Shown in pieces: positions 12,917-25,098 of a DNA stretch of 64,000 nt (the stretch's first letter is position 1; each line of letters begins with the position of its first letter). The notes under the pieces are model-generated. The model ran no database searches. It had not been told where the DNA came from and worked only from the letters and a program-made list of their open reading frames with translations. Source of the DNA: Rotaria macrura (Eukaryota; Rotifera; Eurotatoria; Philodinida; Philodinidae); contig OENT01000181.1 in assembly GCA_900239685.1 (NCBI GenBank), positions 1 through 64,000 on the forward strand, in the 5' to 3' direction. The position numbers and the translations under genes were made by a program.

Positions 12917-14329
12917 ATGATGCTCTTCGACAACGTGTAGAACATGAATATACATCGCTATATCGTCAAGTACATAAAGTCGCACAGAAGACAGCACGGT
13001 AAGAATTTTTGTCAAAAGGAAATTTGAGATTTTTCTTTGGTCTTATCTAAATAACTAAGGTTTCTTTTTTCAAAAACTCTCTTCCGTTCTTACTCGAAGA
13101 AAAACGTAGCATCTGTGAAAAGTTCTCCCAGTTTTTTCTTTGCTGCCTAGCATATTTCGATGAGTATATTCCCACACGATGATTCAACGAAGGAAAGAAT
13201 GAATTTGGGCATCCATCTATAGTTAATTGAATCAGTTTGATTTTGGCAAGATCTTGGGAAAAAGTTCCGTATACTGAAGTGTATTAATGAATAAAATATT
13301 ACCGAAGAGAATTGTGAGTCACCAACTGAAAAAGAAACTCCAAGAATAAGACATCTTTTCATACATGGAAACAGAAGTGCCCTTAATGAATATGATCACT
13401 GTGCTCAAAAACTAATTTCGTGGATGCTGAACATGTATCTGCAACCAATATTATAGTTACTATCGGTACAAGTATCAATAGGTCTTTTTCATACAGCATA
13501 TATTTACCTAGCTATGACACAGTAGTTGATTGACATAGTTCTTTTTATGATGATCAAAGGTTCATATCACAATAATCACTACACCCTTCCTAAACTGAAC
13601 TAAGAATCAAATTAAAGATGTAATTAGTGCATGTCTTGTAAAACGCCAAATAGAATGGTGTTGATTTCTTTCTTTCCTGAAATAAGTAAATTTGTCATCA
13701 TTGACATTTATCTCAGTGTAAAATTGAACTTTTGATACTCGAAAACAGTTTTTCTGCTATCACGATATTCGTTTGAATTTTCTCAACTCTCAAATTTTTG
13801 ATTCGCAAGTGATTTCATAGTAGAAGGATTTTCTTTCCTTTTATCTTAGCAAAAGTTGTGAGTTGATTTTAGATGAACAATTAATCGATCGAAAATGTTC
13901 GCCACAATTAACTATAGAATAGAACATAAAAGAGACAAGTTTTTATTCATCTTCCTCTTACTTGATTCTAGTCATGTTCTTCGACATGTACCGCAACTAT
14001 GTCCACCACGTCCAATAACTATACCTATTCCTATATCTACTATCGATTCAAACACAAATATAGATGATGATGATGGTAAAACTATTTCAGTTATTGTAAC
14101 TGACAGTACTAGTAAGAGTTCACAAAAAAGTACAACGATTCCAACTGTTATGCCAACACTACCGATTGTACGAGAATTAATCTCAAATGTGCCGACAGCG
14201 AAAAATGTTGCTGCACGTGACCATCTTATTGGCATACCGTATTTATGCGATAAATATCCTGACGATCAACACTTAATTAATTCAATATTAATCGAATCGT
14301 CTAAACAACAAAAATTAATACGGAGTTAA
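12917..14329 (+). CDS. Coiled-coil gene, 3' exons (unrecognised)
   Basis: Two phase-matched exons. Exon 12917-12998 (acceptor AAAG, donor GTAAGA) encodes DDALRQRVEHEYTSLYRQVH and so on, a helical segment that enters in phase 1 (as the exon ending at 4014 leaves) and exits in phase 2. Exon 13972-14329 (acceptor TTCTAG) completes an Arg codon, continues HVLRHVPQLCPPRPI, then a Ser/Thr/Asp-rich linker, then GIPYLCDKYPDDQHLINSIL, and ends in TAA. The phase match suggests continuation of the gene starting near 111, but the 8.9 kb gap makes that an inference. I recognise no family. A late donor before the TAA cannot be excluded. Confidence 0.45.
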
Positions 14330-14600
14330 TTTTCATCTCTAATATTTACATGCCATTGAATCTTGGTATTTAACTAGGATAAAATTTGACGAGCAATTTT
14401 TGGAGAATATCGATCAATCACTTCGATCAAAAAATTATGGGATTCGTATTCAAATGAAGAAATGATCGATGCCATACTTTGTAAGAAAAGTCGAAAGACT
14501 GAGAAAACATTAATTTCATGAATTATCCAACATTATCATCGTGGTTCAACAGTGCAAGCAATACTCATGGTGTCAGCAAATCAAAACAGTTGTTTTGTGA

Positions 14601-14719
14601 ATGAGGAAAAAATCAACTACTGCAAAAAATTTGAAATGTGATTCAGAAGATGTGGATATGGATGAACTTATTATTGAACGTTGGTGTTCTCGATTTTGTC
14701 CACTTTACTACAGTTACAA
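14601..14719 (+). CDS. Possible exon, unrecognised
   Basis: An open segment encoding DSEDVDMDELIIERWCSRFC and a Tyr-rich end (PLYYSYK) runs into a good GTGAGA donor at 14720. An in-frame TGA just before the ATG at 14601 means it begins there or at an unseen acceptor. The acidic-to-Cys/aromatic composition and codon use look coding. It may be a further exon of the upstream gene or the remnant of another. No downstream partner exon was identified. Confidence 0.3.
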
Positions 14720-17700
14720 GTGAGATATTCATTATTCTAGAGTATAATTTAAAACATATTCAATAAGGAATATTCTCGATGGATTTGTGTCCGATTGCAA
14801 TGCTTTTAGAATATTGAAGTAGATTTTAGAAAAAAGTTCTCGAAATTGCAAAATATAAATATCTTTACTTCGATGTAATTTATTCACGCCTATTACCAAT
14901 ACTACATTGAATTTATTTTAAAGTCGTATTGAAAAATGATTCCATACGCAATAAGCATGAGTCCACCTTAAAGTCAGATATCACACTTATTTTTTTATTT
15001 TCAATTGAGCTACGCCCACATGGTTGGAAAGCTGAGTACCGCCTAGAAAAATTTAATCTGAGACTGTCTAATTTTGAATACTGACAGAAAATAGACTGCC
15101 AAGCAAACTATCACCATGAATTGATCAAACATGCTCATGCAGAAACGATCCTTATCAATTCAGGTAGAGTAGTCTCGTTCATTTCTCCGAAGAAACCTTT
15201 GTTCGATCTGATTGATTTTATACCAATTACATTGACATGAATGTTTTTGTTATGGAATTCCTGTCTTCGTCTTATAAGAATTATAAAAATATTTTGATGA
15301 ATTTTTAATGGAAAAATAGCTCTTCTCTGTTCAAAGCACAATAATAAAACAGGGATAAAAATTCGGCACGAATCAACTTTTGAAAGAAAGATGTTCAGAA
15401 AACTGAAATTTTGAGTTTAGCCATCTAGGCCTTGAATAATTTAAAAACAGAAGGAAAGTATTCAAATAAAATCGTGTCAAATATCCTCTTTAATGAGTGA
15501 TAGAATATTCCAATCAACTTTATCAACCAAAAATGAAGTGTACTTTCCGTATAATTGAAATCAATTTTCCTTGCCATACTTCTTAGCTCCAAATATTAGT
15601 GTGCTTTCTTTAATGTCTGATACTTAGAAAGACAATGGGTACTTTAAAAAGTACATCCTAAGATCCATAAATGATATAAAACAGATCGAAGTCAAACAAG
15701 AAGCATCGCATCGGAAAGAAGATGGGATGTATTTTTCCCTACGATAAGCATCAAGAATATACTGAACTTCAAGGGGGAAACTACTGGCTCAACTCAGATG
15801 AAACTGAAAATAAATCACTCAAACTCACAACTCGTCGTTTCCTCCTTGGTTCCTATCATAGAGTAATTATTACATTTCCAACAAAATTTCTTGATACTGA
15901 CATTCTGAATATATACAAAGTACTCACATATGTATCACAGACAAGTTCATCACTCTGTTACACTGCATTGTAATTATGAAATCGAATTTCATTTTATTTT
16001 GTAAAAGTGACTTGTCAGATAGTTCCAAGGGGAAACAGCTGATATTAAATCAAAAAAAAATCAATGACTCGATGGAAATGATTAAATTTGGTATCCTTTT
16101 TGTTCGAAATATCAATCTAAAGAGGGACAGTTTAAATTTGATTTTGATTTCTGTGATTTAAATCAGAAAAATCACAGAAATCAGAAATCAGCTGTTCCTC
16201 CCTTCGATATTTCCCAATTTGATTCTAGCAATCATACTTAAATTAACGTATAGCTACCTCGTTTTTTTTATGAAATTAAATGTTCAATGAGGATGCTATT
16301 AAAAGTAAGCAAATCTGATCAATCAAGATTTCAATGTTAACTTCTTTGCCAGTGTTAACGACCAACATAAAAACAAAAGTGCTATTGGTGTCATTCAATG
16401 GCTAATCATGAACAGAATTTTCGCAAGAAATCATTCGAAATTCTTCATTTTAGTAATCGAAACTATTCAGAAAATTAAAATTATAAATTATTTAATCATC
16501 CAACGAATCTACTGCCGTTCATAGATTTACAATCTTCAAAATAAATTTAACACGATCAATTATTATATATGAATATTCATCTTCTTAACACCTACACTCA
16601 AATAGTTGCCTTTCAATTAGAAATATATAATTCATAAAATAATTGGTTTTGTTAGACATATACTGCGATTTGGCGGAGAATAACCACGGAATAAAACTAT
16701 AGGTGGTAATAATTCACAAACAATAATTCTCGAGAACTATTCAGTCAGTATATTTTCTCATCAAGACAAATACAATCGTTCTTAATCTTATGCACTTATT
16801 TAATTTCAGACAACTTTCATGATATGTTTATCTGGTCAGACTGTGTTTTCGCGTTGCTACCGTACACTTCTTCAGATGTCGAATATTAGAAATTTAGATT
16901 TTCCACTTCATGAGCTAATTAAACAAATCAATTTTCTCCTGATTGACTAAGTGAAGTTGATTCATCGTTATATAAAGTTGCCAATTCGTGTATTCATAGA
17001 AAATAGTTAGAATGCTTTATCAAGCGTTCACCAGTGTCAGCCAATTTATACAGTGTTCAGAGTCTAACCGTTTCCCAAAAGCATTCAGTACTATGATCGA
17101 TCAGAAGCAAACTTTCCCAGTTGCTATTATAATGCGGATTAAATTCTAATTTGGTGGCGAGGGATATATTTGAGTACGATCTGTTAGATGAGTGAAGAAA
17201 AAAACCGTGAAGCGTAAAATTTGATAGAGATATTCTGCATGAATATTTATACACAACTAAAAATGATTCTCTAACTAGAACTTGAAAATAAATATGTAAA
17301 TATAGTATTTGTGCGATTCTTTCATGCATGCATTTACTCCTTAGCAATCGATTTTAACGAGGGAATGATCGCTATGAAAATAACGACTTAGAAATGTGTA
17401 AGTCTAGAATCTATTTTGCTATTATCCAACTGTATCAAATTTTATAGATATCCAGATAATCCAGTAAGTATATGGAGTCATCAGTTCTATAATGGCAGGT
17501 ATTTGTCTTTCCTCGGTATGCAGGACTAATTTGTAGAATATAGAAGCCATACAGTTGTTTTCACTCACCTCTTATACTATAAATCTACTTAACAGAAGGC
17601 TAAGAGTTTCTCGGGTGATTCATTGTAAAACTCGAACATGACGAATACCTGCTAAAATATCATTAATGCAGAAATTAGATTGCATATTTAGGAATCGAAA

Positions 17701-18769
17701 CGATTGAAATTCTCATCATAATAAACGAAAGGAAAAGAAAATTTAACAAACTTTTTGAACAATAAAGAATCGAGGTAATCGATAATTTGAATATAAAAGA
17801 GAATCCTGTTTGTCATGAGAACGAGATCAAAGAAGAAAATTTCATACCGCATGTAAGGAATAGATTTCCGAGGAAATCTTATCTATCGTCTCTCAGTACT
17901 AACATGCTCCTTAAAGACGCCGACATATGCTACAGAGAAAAAAACACTGACGTGATATACTTGACATAATAATGCCTGTCAGCGAAGGCAAACAATCAAT
18001 ATTTGCTTCCAACTAATCTAAGTGTTACAGAATGATATGATCATGGAAAGTTTGCTTTTACTGTGTAATAAAAGAAATGATTCACATGCTTTGAAAAGTA
18101 TGTGAATAAATAGCTTGTGAATACAAAATAAAAACGATATAATAAAAAAAAGCTAGAGAAAAAAGTAAATTTGATTTAGTTGAATGTAGGTCGTCATAGA
18201 CATCCGACTGCTAAACTCACATGAAAATAAATTTTGTGAATATCTGATAAACAAGAATGTTTTCTTAGCATAGGTAAAATGTTTTTAATGTCAGTGTAAA
18301 ACTCTGTCCTGTGATTGTGTGCCATGCATGAATATATCATAATAATTCTATAAATATTCAATTGAAACCACTATTTTCAGATGATCAGATAATACGCGGA
18401 TTCGTTTAATTGCATTTCATCGGTTTTCATTAAAAATATGATTGTAACAAACTGTTGACAAAGCTTTTGAAAGTTTTAAACGTTTGTCTCATCGTTATCG
18501 TTGACAATAAATGGGTTGAAAAAAAAGGGGATTTCGTTAATGCTTTAGAGTTTTACTCATTGTTACCTTCACGATTAAAAGTAGCATCCATTCATACAAC
18601 TGAAATTTATCTGTTTTGATTTCTTAGTATGATTTTATTTTTTTACTGAGAAATTGACGAACAAATATTTAATCAATATCATCTTGTTTCTTTTTCGCAA
18701 ATATTGAAGAATGAAACTTTCTTCTTACCGTTACACGAGCGCGTGTTGTTAATATCTATCATAGCATGT
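14720..18769. other. Gene-poor stretch, one hairpin
   Basis: No gene is recognised. An 83-codon ATG frame at 15722-15973 has no domain or splice support and is not called. A 14 bp hairpin at 16146-16182 is listed separately. Confidence 0.4.
16146..16182. repeat. Perfect 14 bp hairpin inside a weaker inverted repeat
   Basis: GATTTCTGTGATTT at 16146-16159 pairs perfectly with AAATCACAGAAATC at 16169-16182 across a 9 nt loop. Further out, AAGGGGAAACAGCTGAT near 16029 matches the reverse complement of the sequence ending near 16202 (AAGGGAGGAACAGCTGAT). The whole 175 bp may therefore be a decayed MITE. Confidence 0.5.
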
Positions 18770-18779
18770 TTGACGTCAA
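18770..18779. promoter_or_regulatory. Palindromic CRE-like site (TTGACGTCAA)
   Basis: TTGACGTCAA is a perfect 10 bp palindrome containing TGACGTCA, the binding site of CREB/ATF-type bZIP factors. A second half site (CACGTCAAC) follows at about 18785. It lies 125-135 bp upstream of the ATG of the two-TM protein gene, so a regulatory role is plausible. Function is inferred from the motif alone. Confidence 0.35.
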
Positions 18780-18903
18780 CAAACACGTCAACTGATAACG
18801 TCGGACTATTGTATGACGCAGTTATTCCATTCAACATTAAAAGCAAGAACACATCAAACAACAAAGAACCACATATTTTAAGCAGTTTTCTTGGTTTGTC
18901 TCA

Positions 18904-20942
18904 ATGGCTAGAAATCAAATTAAAAGTCCCAAAGCAATCGTCGGCATCGTGCTTGCGTCACTCAGTTTCACCGCTGTAGTAGTATTATTTATAGTAGGCG
19001 GTATCTTTTTCGGCACTGAGCGTCCCAAAGTGTTACACTACGCCAACACTATATGTCAAGTAGAAGAAGTTAATTGGAAAACGTATCGATGTAAGACACG
19101 TCACAGTTCATATACATGCTATGGTGCAATATGGAAAGTTTCTCATAGACAAAATATAACCATTTCTGCTACAATCGAAGAAGATAAGCGATTTCGGTCT
19201 TCTAGCGACGCATTGAAAAGAGCAAACGAATATCAAGTAAGACACCATTTTACATTGAGATTCTTCTATAAAAAGTAATAACAAACTAGTCAGACAATGC
19301 CTTCAGATATATTCGTTTTGTTTAAATTAGGTTGTTTTCGATCAAAAATCCTAGGTGATATTCAATGAGAAGAAAACCTTACAAAAATTTCACGTTCACT
19401 TGTGATCATAAAACAATATCAACATTTTTATATTTCGATCTTCTGCAAAGTCCTTTTATGTTTTACTATTCAAAGAGATCATTTGACTTCGATATGTGTC
19501 CACACACAAATTCCAATGATAATCTTGAATATAATAATTTATATAAAGTAGACTGATAAAATATTTCCACTAACTATTCTAGAAATATGACCTTCTTCAC
19601 AATTCTATGATTGCACTATTATTATACTAGTTAGAGATGTATTCTCGGTCAGTAATACTCTAAAATTGAAGATGATACATGTTATAACTGATTGAAATTA
19701 TTCATGTCCCAAACTAGTGTATGGAAGAATTTCAAGTAAAATAGACATACAAAATAAAGAGTTGTCCTAAAAATAAGTTCTCTAATATGATGAACGTGCT
19801 CTTTACATGTAAAATGTCAACAAGAATTTGTATTCCTGTAAAATTTTCTCTCGAAGACAATTATGCCCTATTGAGAATAAGAAGAAGACATGGAAATCGA
19901 AAACGAAAAATATTTGAAGGAGAATTTTCTCGTTGGAATGAACATGAATCGTTGTTTACTAAAAAGATTTTTATTGTAATCTACAGTAAATTAAAAGTTG
20001 TAGAAGTAAAGAGAACTTTCAATATATCTCCGCTCTGAATTCACTCAGTAAACTACTGAAATAAAAACAGGTCTTCTTTTTCCTCAAATAAAGATTCTTG
20101 GAAGATGTGAGTTTTCATGATACTGAACAGTATTGGAAAATAATTCAATAGCCTTACCAGATTGACCATGTAGAATCGTTTTTTCTTAATTCGAAAATAT
20201 TTTTTGGGTATATTCAAAATCAAACGAACTGAAAAATGTAATTCCTGTATTCTGAATAGAGCAACATTCTTTTTTTCTTTTTTCTATTGATCGAACATGT
20301 TGCTTCGTTACGTGTTCTCATACAATTTACAGATCTATTGATAGTATATCTCCATAATGATGAAAAATACGGATACTACTATTTTAAAGAAATTTTCTAT
20401 GTCGACCATGATGAAACAAACGGAAAAATCAGTGCAAAACTTCTGTTTGACAATGAACAATAAATTCCAATTACCATAAGCCGTGATATTTTTGTTTCTT
20501 TAAATTACTATATAACGATGGCATGTATTGAGAAAGATCTACGGTAAAATGAAGTTGAATATTGTATTGCTCACTTCGAACGTATTCGAAGTTCTATTCA
20601 TAGAAAAATAAAAGATGTTTTGTTTTATTTGCATTTATGCAATTTGTATGTTAGCGATGAATTTGATATTTTTATTCCTATCTTTGAAATCTTCTCTCGT
20701 TTTCTTTTAAGATTGGCTCATTTTATTCATGTTGGTATGATACTAGAAAACCATCAGTTGCTCAATGGAATAAGCCCAGTACCACTGTGGCTATCATTCT
20801 GCTTGCTTTTGGTGGATTGTCAGTACTTCTCACGATCCTCTTCTCATTTTTAGCAGTAAAATTTATCAAGCAGGAAATATCACAGAGAAAAAGCAATGAG
20901 GTGGTTCCCGAGTATTACCCTGATTATTTTATAACAAAATAA
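18904..20942 (+). CDS. Probable two-TM membrane protein with cysteine-containing loop (gene model incomplete)
   Basis: The first exon, 18904-19236 (111 codons, donor GTAAGA), encodes a short basic N-terminus, a transmembrane helix at about residues 12-36 (AIVGIVLASLSFTAVVVLFI) and a loop with at least three Cys (ICQVEE, RCKTRHSSYTCYG). The last exon, 20747-20942, starts after a CTAG acceptor and encodes a second transmembrane helix (TTVAIILLAFGGLSVLLTIL) and a cytoplasmic tail ending YYPDYFITK. A probable internal exon starts at 20333 (YLHNDEKYGYYYFKEIFYVD) and may end at a weak GTTTGA donor at 20445. Exons between 19237 and 20332 could not be joined in phase, though Cys-containing open segments occur there (19365-19556, 19787-20038). 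The N-in, loop, C-in layout recalls potassium-channel beta subunits, but I see no diagnostic match. Family unknown. Confidence 0.5.
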
Positions 20943-22121
20943 CAGTAAAGATAAGTAATATTCCAGTTAAATTTTGTATGTCAAACCTTTGTTTTTGTGA
21001 TAAATGTTGTTCATATAACCTTCTATCTATTTTTTTAACATTTTATTCAATAAAGAAAACTGCATATTTATCTATTTTCTCCCTTAAATCTAAATTTATT
21101 GAAATGCTTCAAGAAAATGTACAGCGTATGTTTAAATATCATTATAAAAATCTTTAAAATGTCATGAGAAAATAGTTATCGAACGAATCAATAATCGAGA
21201 TGTACTTTCGTGGTACGAAAGTGTTATATAAACTAACCTGATGCATGTTGATGTCTACGAATAAAATCTATACCATGTAAGCAGAAGATAGCATGATTAA
21301 GTTAAATGATAAAAGTCCATCATTCGTTAATTACAAATAGTAGACGTAGTCAGCCTTTCTTATGCTGTTTTTTCGCAGAGGTACAAGCAATTTGTCATTG
21401 TATCCCTCAATTTGTTTTTCGTATGTCTATCGTAGAATGACATACATATGAAACAAGATCTTTTTCTCATCTTTTTTAGTACTGACAATAGAAATAAACT
21501 GTCTTATTTCGAACTATTTTATATCATACACAACCAAGCATGACATACGTCAAAACATACGAATCCTTTGTGAGAATTCGAATGCTTTTTATAATTAGCG
21601 TTTGTTCAATTTGAGAGAAAACTAGTATTATTGGACAAAAAGATCAACAATTGTAAATAAACGATTTTTTGTCATCTTGTATAATGATCTTCATGCGACT
21701 TAAACTACACAGAATAAAATAAAAAGTTCCAACTGAAAAGATTTTGTAATGCCAATCTCATTCGTGTTTATTTCTCATTCTATATATTCTTTGTATCATA
21801 CTGTTTTTCTAGTGAAAAAGAAACACATACTGCCACCGCTAGAAAATAGCACATTTTTTTCTGTCCTACTTGTTTTCTCGATAATATGGTTTGCTTTTAT
21901 TGACTTGACCGAAAAGGATAGGGTCTCATGTAGCAGAAAATACACCGAGCGACATATATCATAGGAGGGTAGTTGTGCTTACATAGAGTTATCCCGACAG
22001 AATGAAGCCAAGAAACTAAACAAACAGTTATCGTCTTACAGTAGAATTGTTGATGTTAATATTGGGATATTCTTTCGCTTGATATTAGTCTAAATGAATT
22101 TCGTCATTTTCGTTCATCAAA
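20943..22121. other. Intergenic DNA
   Basis: Spacer between the two-TM protein gene and the calpain gene. It contains a likely polyadenylation signal (21049) and a short perfect hairpin at 21204-21222 (ACTTTCGT, GGT, ACGAAAGT). No coding sequence is supported. Confidence 0.5.
21049..21054 (+). terminator. Putative polyadenylation signal AATAAA
   Basis: A canonical AATAAA about 105 bp after the stop codon of the two-TM protein gene, in AT-rich 3' sequence. It is supported by position only. Confidence 0.35.
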
Positions 22122-25098
22122 ATGAATGAAGTGAGTATTCATGCGACAATGAAAACTATTCAATGACCACTTACGGTTTCATTTAGATAAAACTACATTC
22201 ATACAAAAATCAAATTTATTCAGAGTTAGTTCGACAACATAATATCAACAATCTTTTCATCGATCCAGAATTCCCTAATAATAAATCTGCACTGTATTAT
22301 ACAGCTGACTTTCATCGAGCATTCGATGATGTCGTTTGGAAACGGCCTTACGTAAGTCTACATGATCTGCTCTACTACAGGTTCGTATTGCTAATTTAAT
22401 AATCTAGGAGCTTTGTGCCAATCCTCAATTTATTTTCAAAGAAGCAGATCGATTTGATCTAGATCAAGGACGATTCGGTGAGCTCATTCAATTTTTTGCT
22501 TTTCTATTTGTTAAAAGAATCCAGCAATTGATAAATATAGGCAATAGTTGGTTTGTTTCCGCTGTTAGTATGATAATTCAAAATGTCACTATTTTTGAAC
22601 GTGTGTGTCCACTCGATCAGACTTATGATAAACAATTGTATGCAGGTATGTATTCAATTTTTCCAACTATAAACGAGCTAGATTTTGTTGTGTATGGTCA
22701 TATAGGAATATTTTATTTTCGATTTTGGCACTATGGAAAATGGGTGGAAGTTGTTGTCGATGATTACCTACCGACAGTAAATAATCGTTTGATTTTTTGT
22801 CAAAATGTTAAACAACCAAATGAATTTTGGACTGCTTTACTTGAAAAAGCTTACGCGAAGTAAGTCGACAAAGAGGAAGAAAATTTCTTTATGATTAGAC
22901 TATGCGTTCGGTCATTTTTCGCCAGGAATTGAACCTGATTCTTCAATGTGATAGACTGCGAAGAATGCGTATTTAAAATGAAACAGATTGTTATTATGTA
23001 ATTACATCAGTGACATGACTCCTATGTAGAAAAAAGAACAGGAAATGAATCGAAAGTGTGTCAAGTTCGAACAAACATACAATAGACATGGAAGTTGACA
23101 CTTCAATAGTTTTTTCAGTGTATTGACATGTTCAAATTGTTAAGCTAGTTTAATTTTTTGAGAATTCAATTTTCAAGTTTCCCATATCATCGTCAGATAA
23201 AAATAAATGCGACACTGTGAAATGATATACAGAAATTCTTTTGTATTACAGACTGAACTATTCTTACGAAGGTACCAATACTGGACAAACTACTGATGCT
23301 TTGATGAATATGACTGGTGAATTTATTTTTCTTGTATACAAAGAAAGCATTCAATAAAAATCTGTCTGACTTTTAGGCGGCATTGTGGAATCATTCAACA
23401 CAAAGAATATCAAAGATAAAGATCAATTCTGGCAAACCATTGGAACAGCATTGAAACACGCTGCCATGATTGGTTGTTCTCTTTCAGTATGTATTTGATG
23501 TCATTCTGTTTACCAGTTACTTTGTTAAGTAAATAATATGTTTGTTTGCTTTTATTTTTCTATCCACATAAATTTTCCAGTCAGATCCGTCCAAACATGA
23601 AGACACAATGGCACATGGTCTAGTCAATCGTCACGCATATTCCGTAACAGCTATTGTTCGTGTTAAACTTAATAGCAGTGAAATTGTTCAATTGATTCAT
23701 GTTCGAAATCCATGGAGTAACGAAGTCGAATGGAAGGGTGCTTGGAGTGACGAGTGAAGTCGTTTGATTTATTTTTAGCTATAATTTTTTCTGAATATTA
23801 GAGATGAAAGACATTGGAATACAGTAGATGAATATACTCGAAAACAACTGCATTATGCAAAACGAGATGATGGTGAATTTTGGTAGAATAAAATATTGAT
23901 GACAACAAAATAGAAAATATATCTGTCTAATATGTATAAAACAGGATGCTCTATGCAGACTGGTTGAAGCATTTTGAACAAGTACTAATTTGTAACCTTT
24001 CGCCTGATTCATTCGAAGGACGACTCACTGCTCATCACGTATACAAGATAAAAGCATTCGTTAATATTTACTCATATTATTTCGATTCTATTTATATTTT
24101 TAGGGAAAACATGTTACGTGGCATCAAGCACAATTCGATGGTGCTTGGATAAAAGGACAAACAGCTGGTGGACGTGGGCCATCGAAAATCGGTTCGAAAA
24201 AACAATGCATTGTTTCTTTTACAATTTACTCTTTTCTAATCTATACGTAGAAGATTTTTTTACCAATCCGCAATATTTGTTTCATCTACCAAAACCCAGT
24301 AGTGAAGGGGGTGATGAACTTTGTACAGTAATATGTTCTTGTCTTCAAAAATATACCGGAGAAACGAGCGGACAACAATCGGAAGAATACATCAATTTAC
24401 GTTTGTATCGAGTGAGAGTTTTTATTTTGAATTCATGTGAACTTCAGGGAACTATGTCTGATAGATAAAAGAGCCAATCGATGTAACAAAAGTCACACAA
24501 GATTATAAATTTTATCCCAAAGACCTTGAACGGCAAGGTGATACAGGTAAGTCTTAGAGCAAATGAAATAATGCAAACATGTTCTTCGTTTTCAGGACCA
24601 TATATTAATAAACGTGAAGTTACAGGAAGATTTCATGTAAAATCCGGATATTACATTTTGATACCATCGACTTATGAACGAGATAGAGAAGGTCAATTTC
24701 TCATTAGGATATTTACTGAAGATGCATTAACTGGGAAATCTTTAAATGTCGAAAATACTGATATCGTAATTCTTATATGCGTTCATATGAATTTTTTCTA
24801 TATCTTCTCCTAACTAGAATCGACGGTCATCGACAACAGTAGACATTGAACGATACGAGTTTCATGATGGAAAAAGTCAAAATCAAAAATTTACTATGAT
24901 GCAGTGGTACGATGAATTTCCTCGATCACAGCGCAAAGTACTTAAGTTAGTGATTGCTTTTATGTAAAACGTTGACATTCAATAAATAAATGAATATGTA
25001 AATTTGATAGATACGGGGGATACGCAACAACTAGCGGTGGTTCTCTTTGCTGCTTTGGTTATTGTAGAAAAACATATTTCTGTACGAAAACACGTTGA
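22122..25098 (+). CDS. Calpain-family protein, catalytic Cys replaced by Ser (pseudo-protease), no EF-hands
   Basis: Sixteen exons join in frame to 580 residues: 22122-22130, 22187-22351, 22408-22477, 22541-22645, 22706-22859, 23252-23316, 23377-23486, 23581-23753, 23802-23882, 23945-24038, 24104-24191, 24251-24411, 24465-24546, 24596-24765, 24818-24945, 25011-25098. The calpain protease core is clear: WVEVVVDDYLPT, FWTALLEKAYAK, HAYSVTAI (His244) and HVRNPWSNEVEWKGAW (Asn269). The beta-sandwich C2-like domain follows (QFDGAWIKGQTAGG, FFTNPQYLF, GYYILIPSTYERDREGQFLI). The normally invariant GDCW is GNSW here (residues 82-85), so Ser84 stands where the nucleophilic Cys should be and the preceding Asp is Asn. 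Thiol proteolysis is therefore unlikely; a scaffold or regulatory role is inferred. There is no penta-EF-hand domain. The protein ends in a Cys-rich basic tail (SLCCFGYCRKTYFCTKTR). All frames are open, so it is not an ordinary pseudogene. Confidence 0.9.

Noticed and set aside
15722..15973. 83-codon ATG frame
   Set aside because: No recognisable domain, no splice or promoter support, and frames of this length arise often in this AT-rich sequence.
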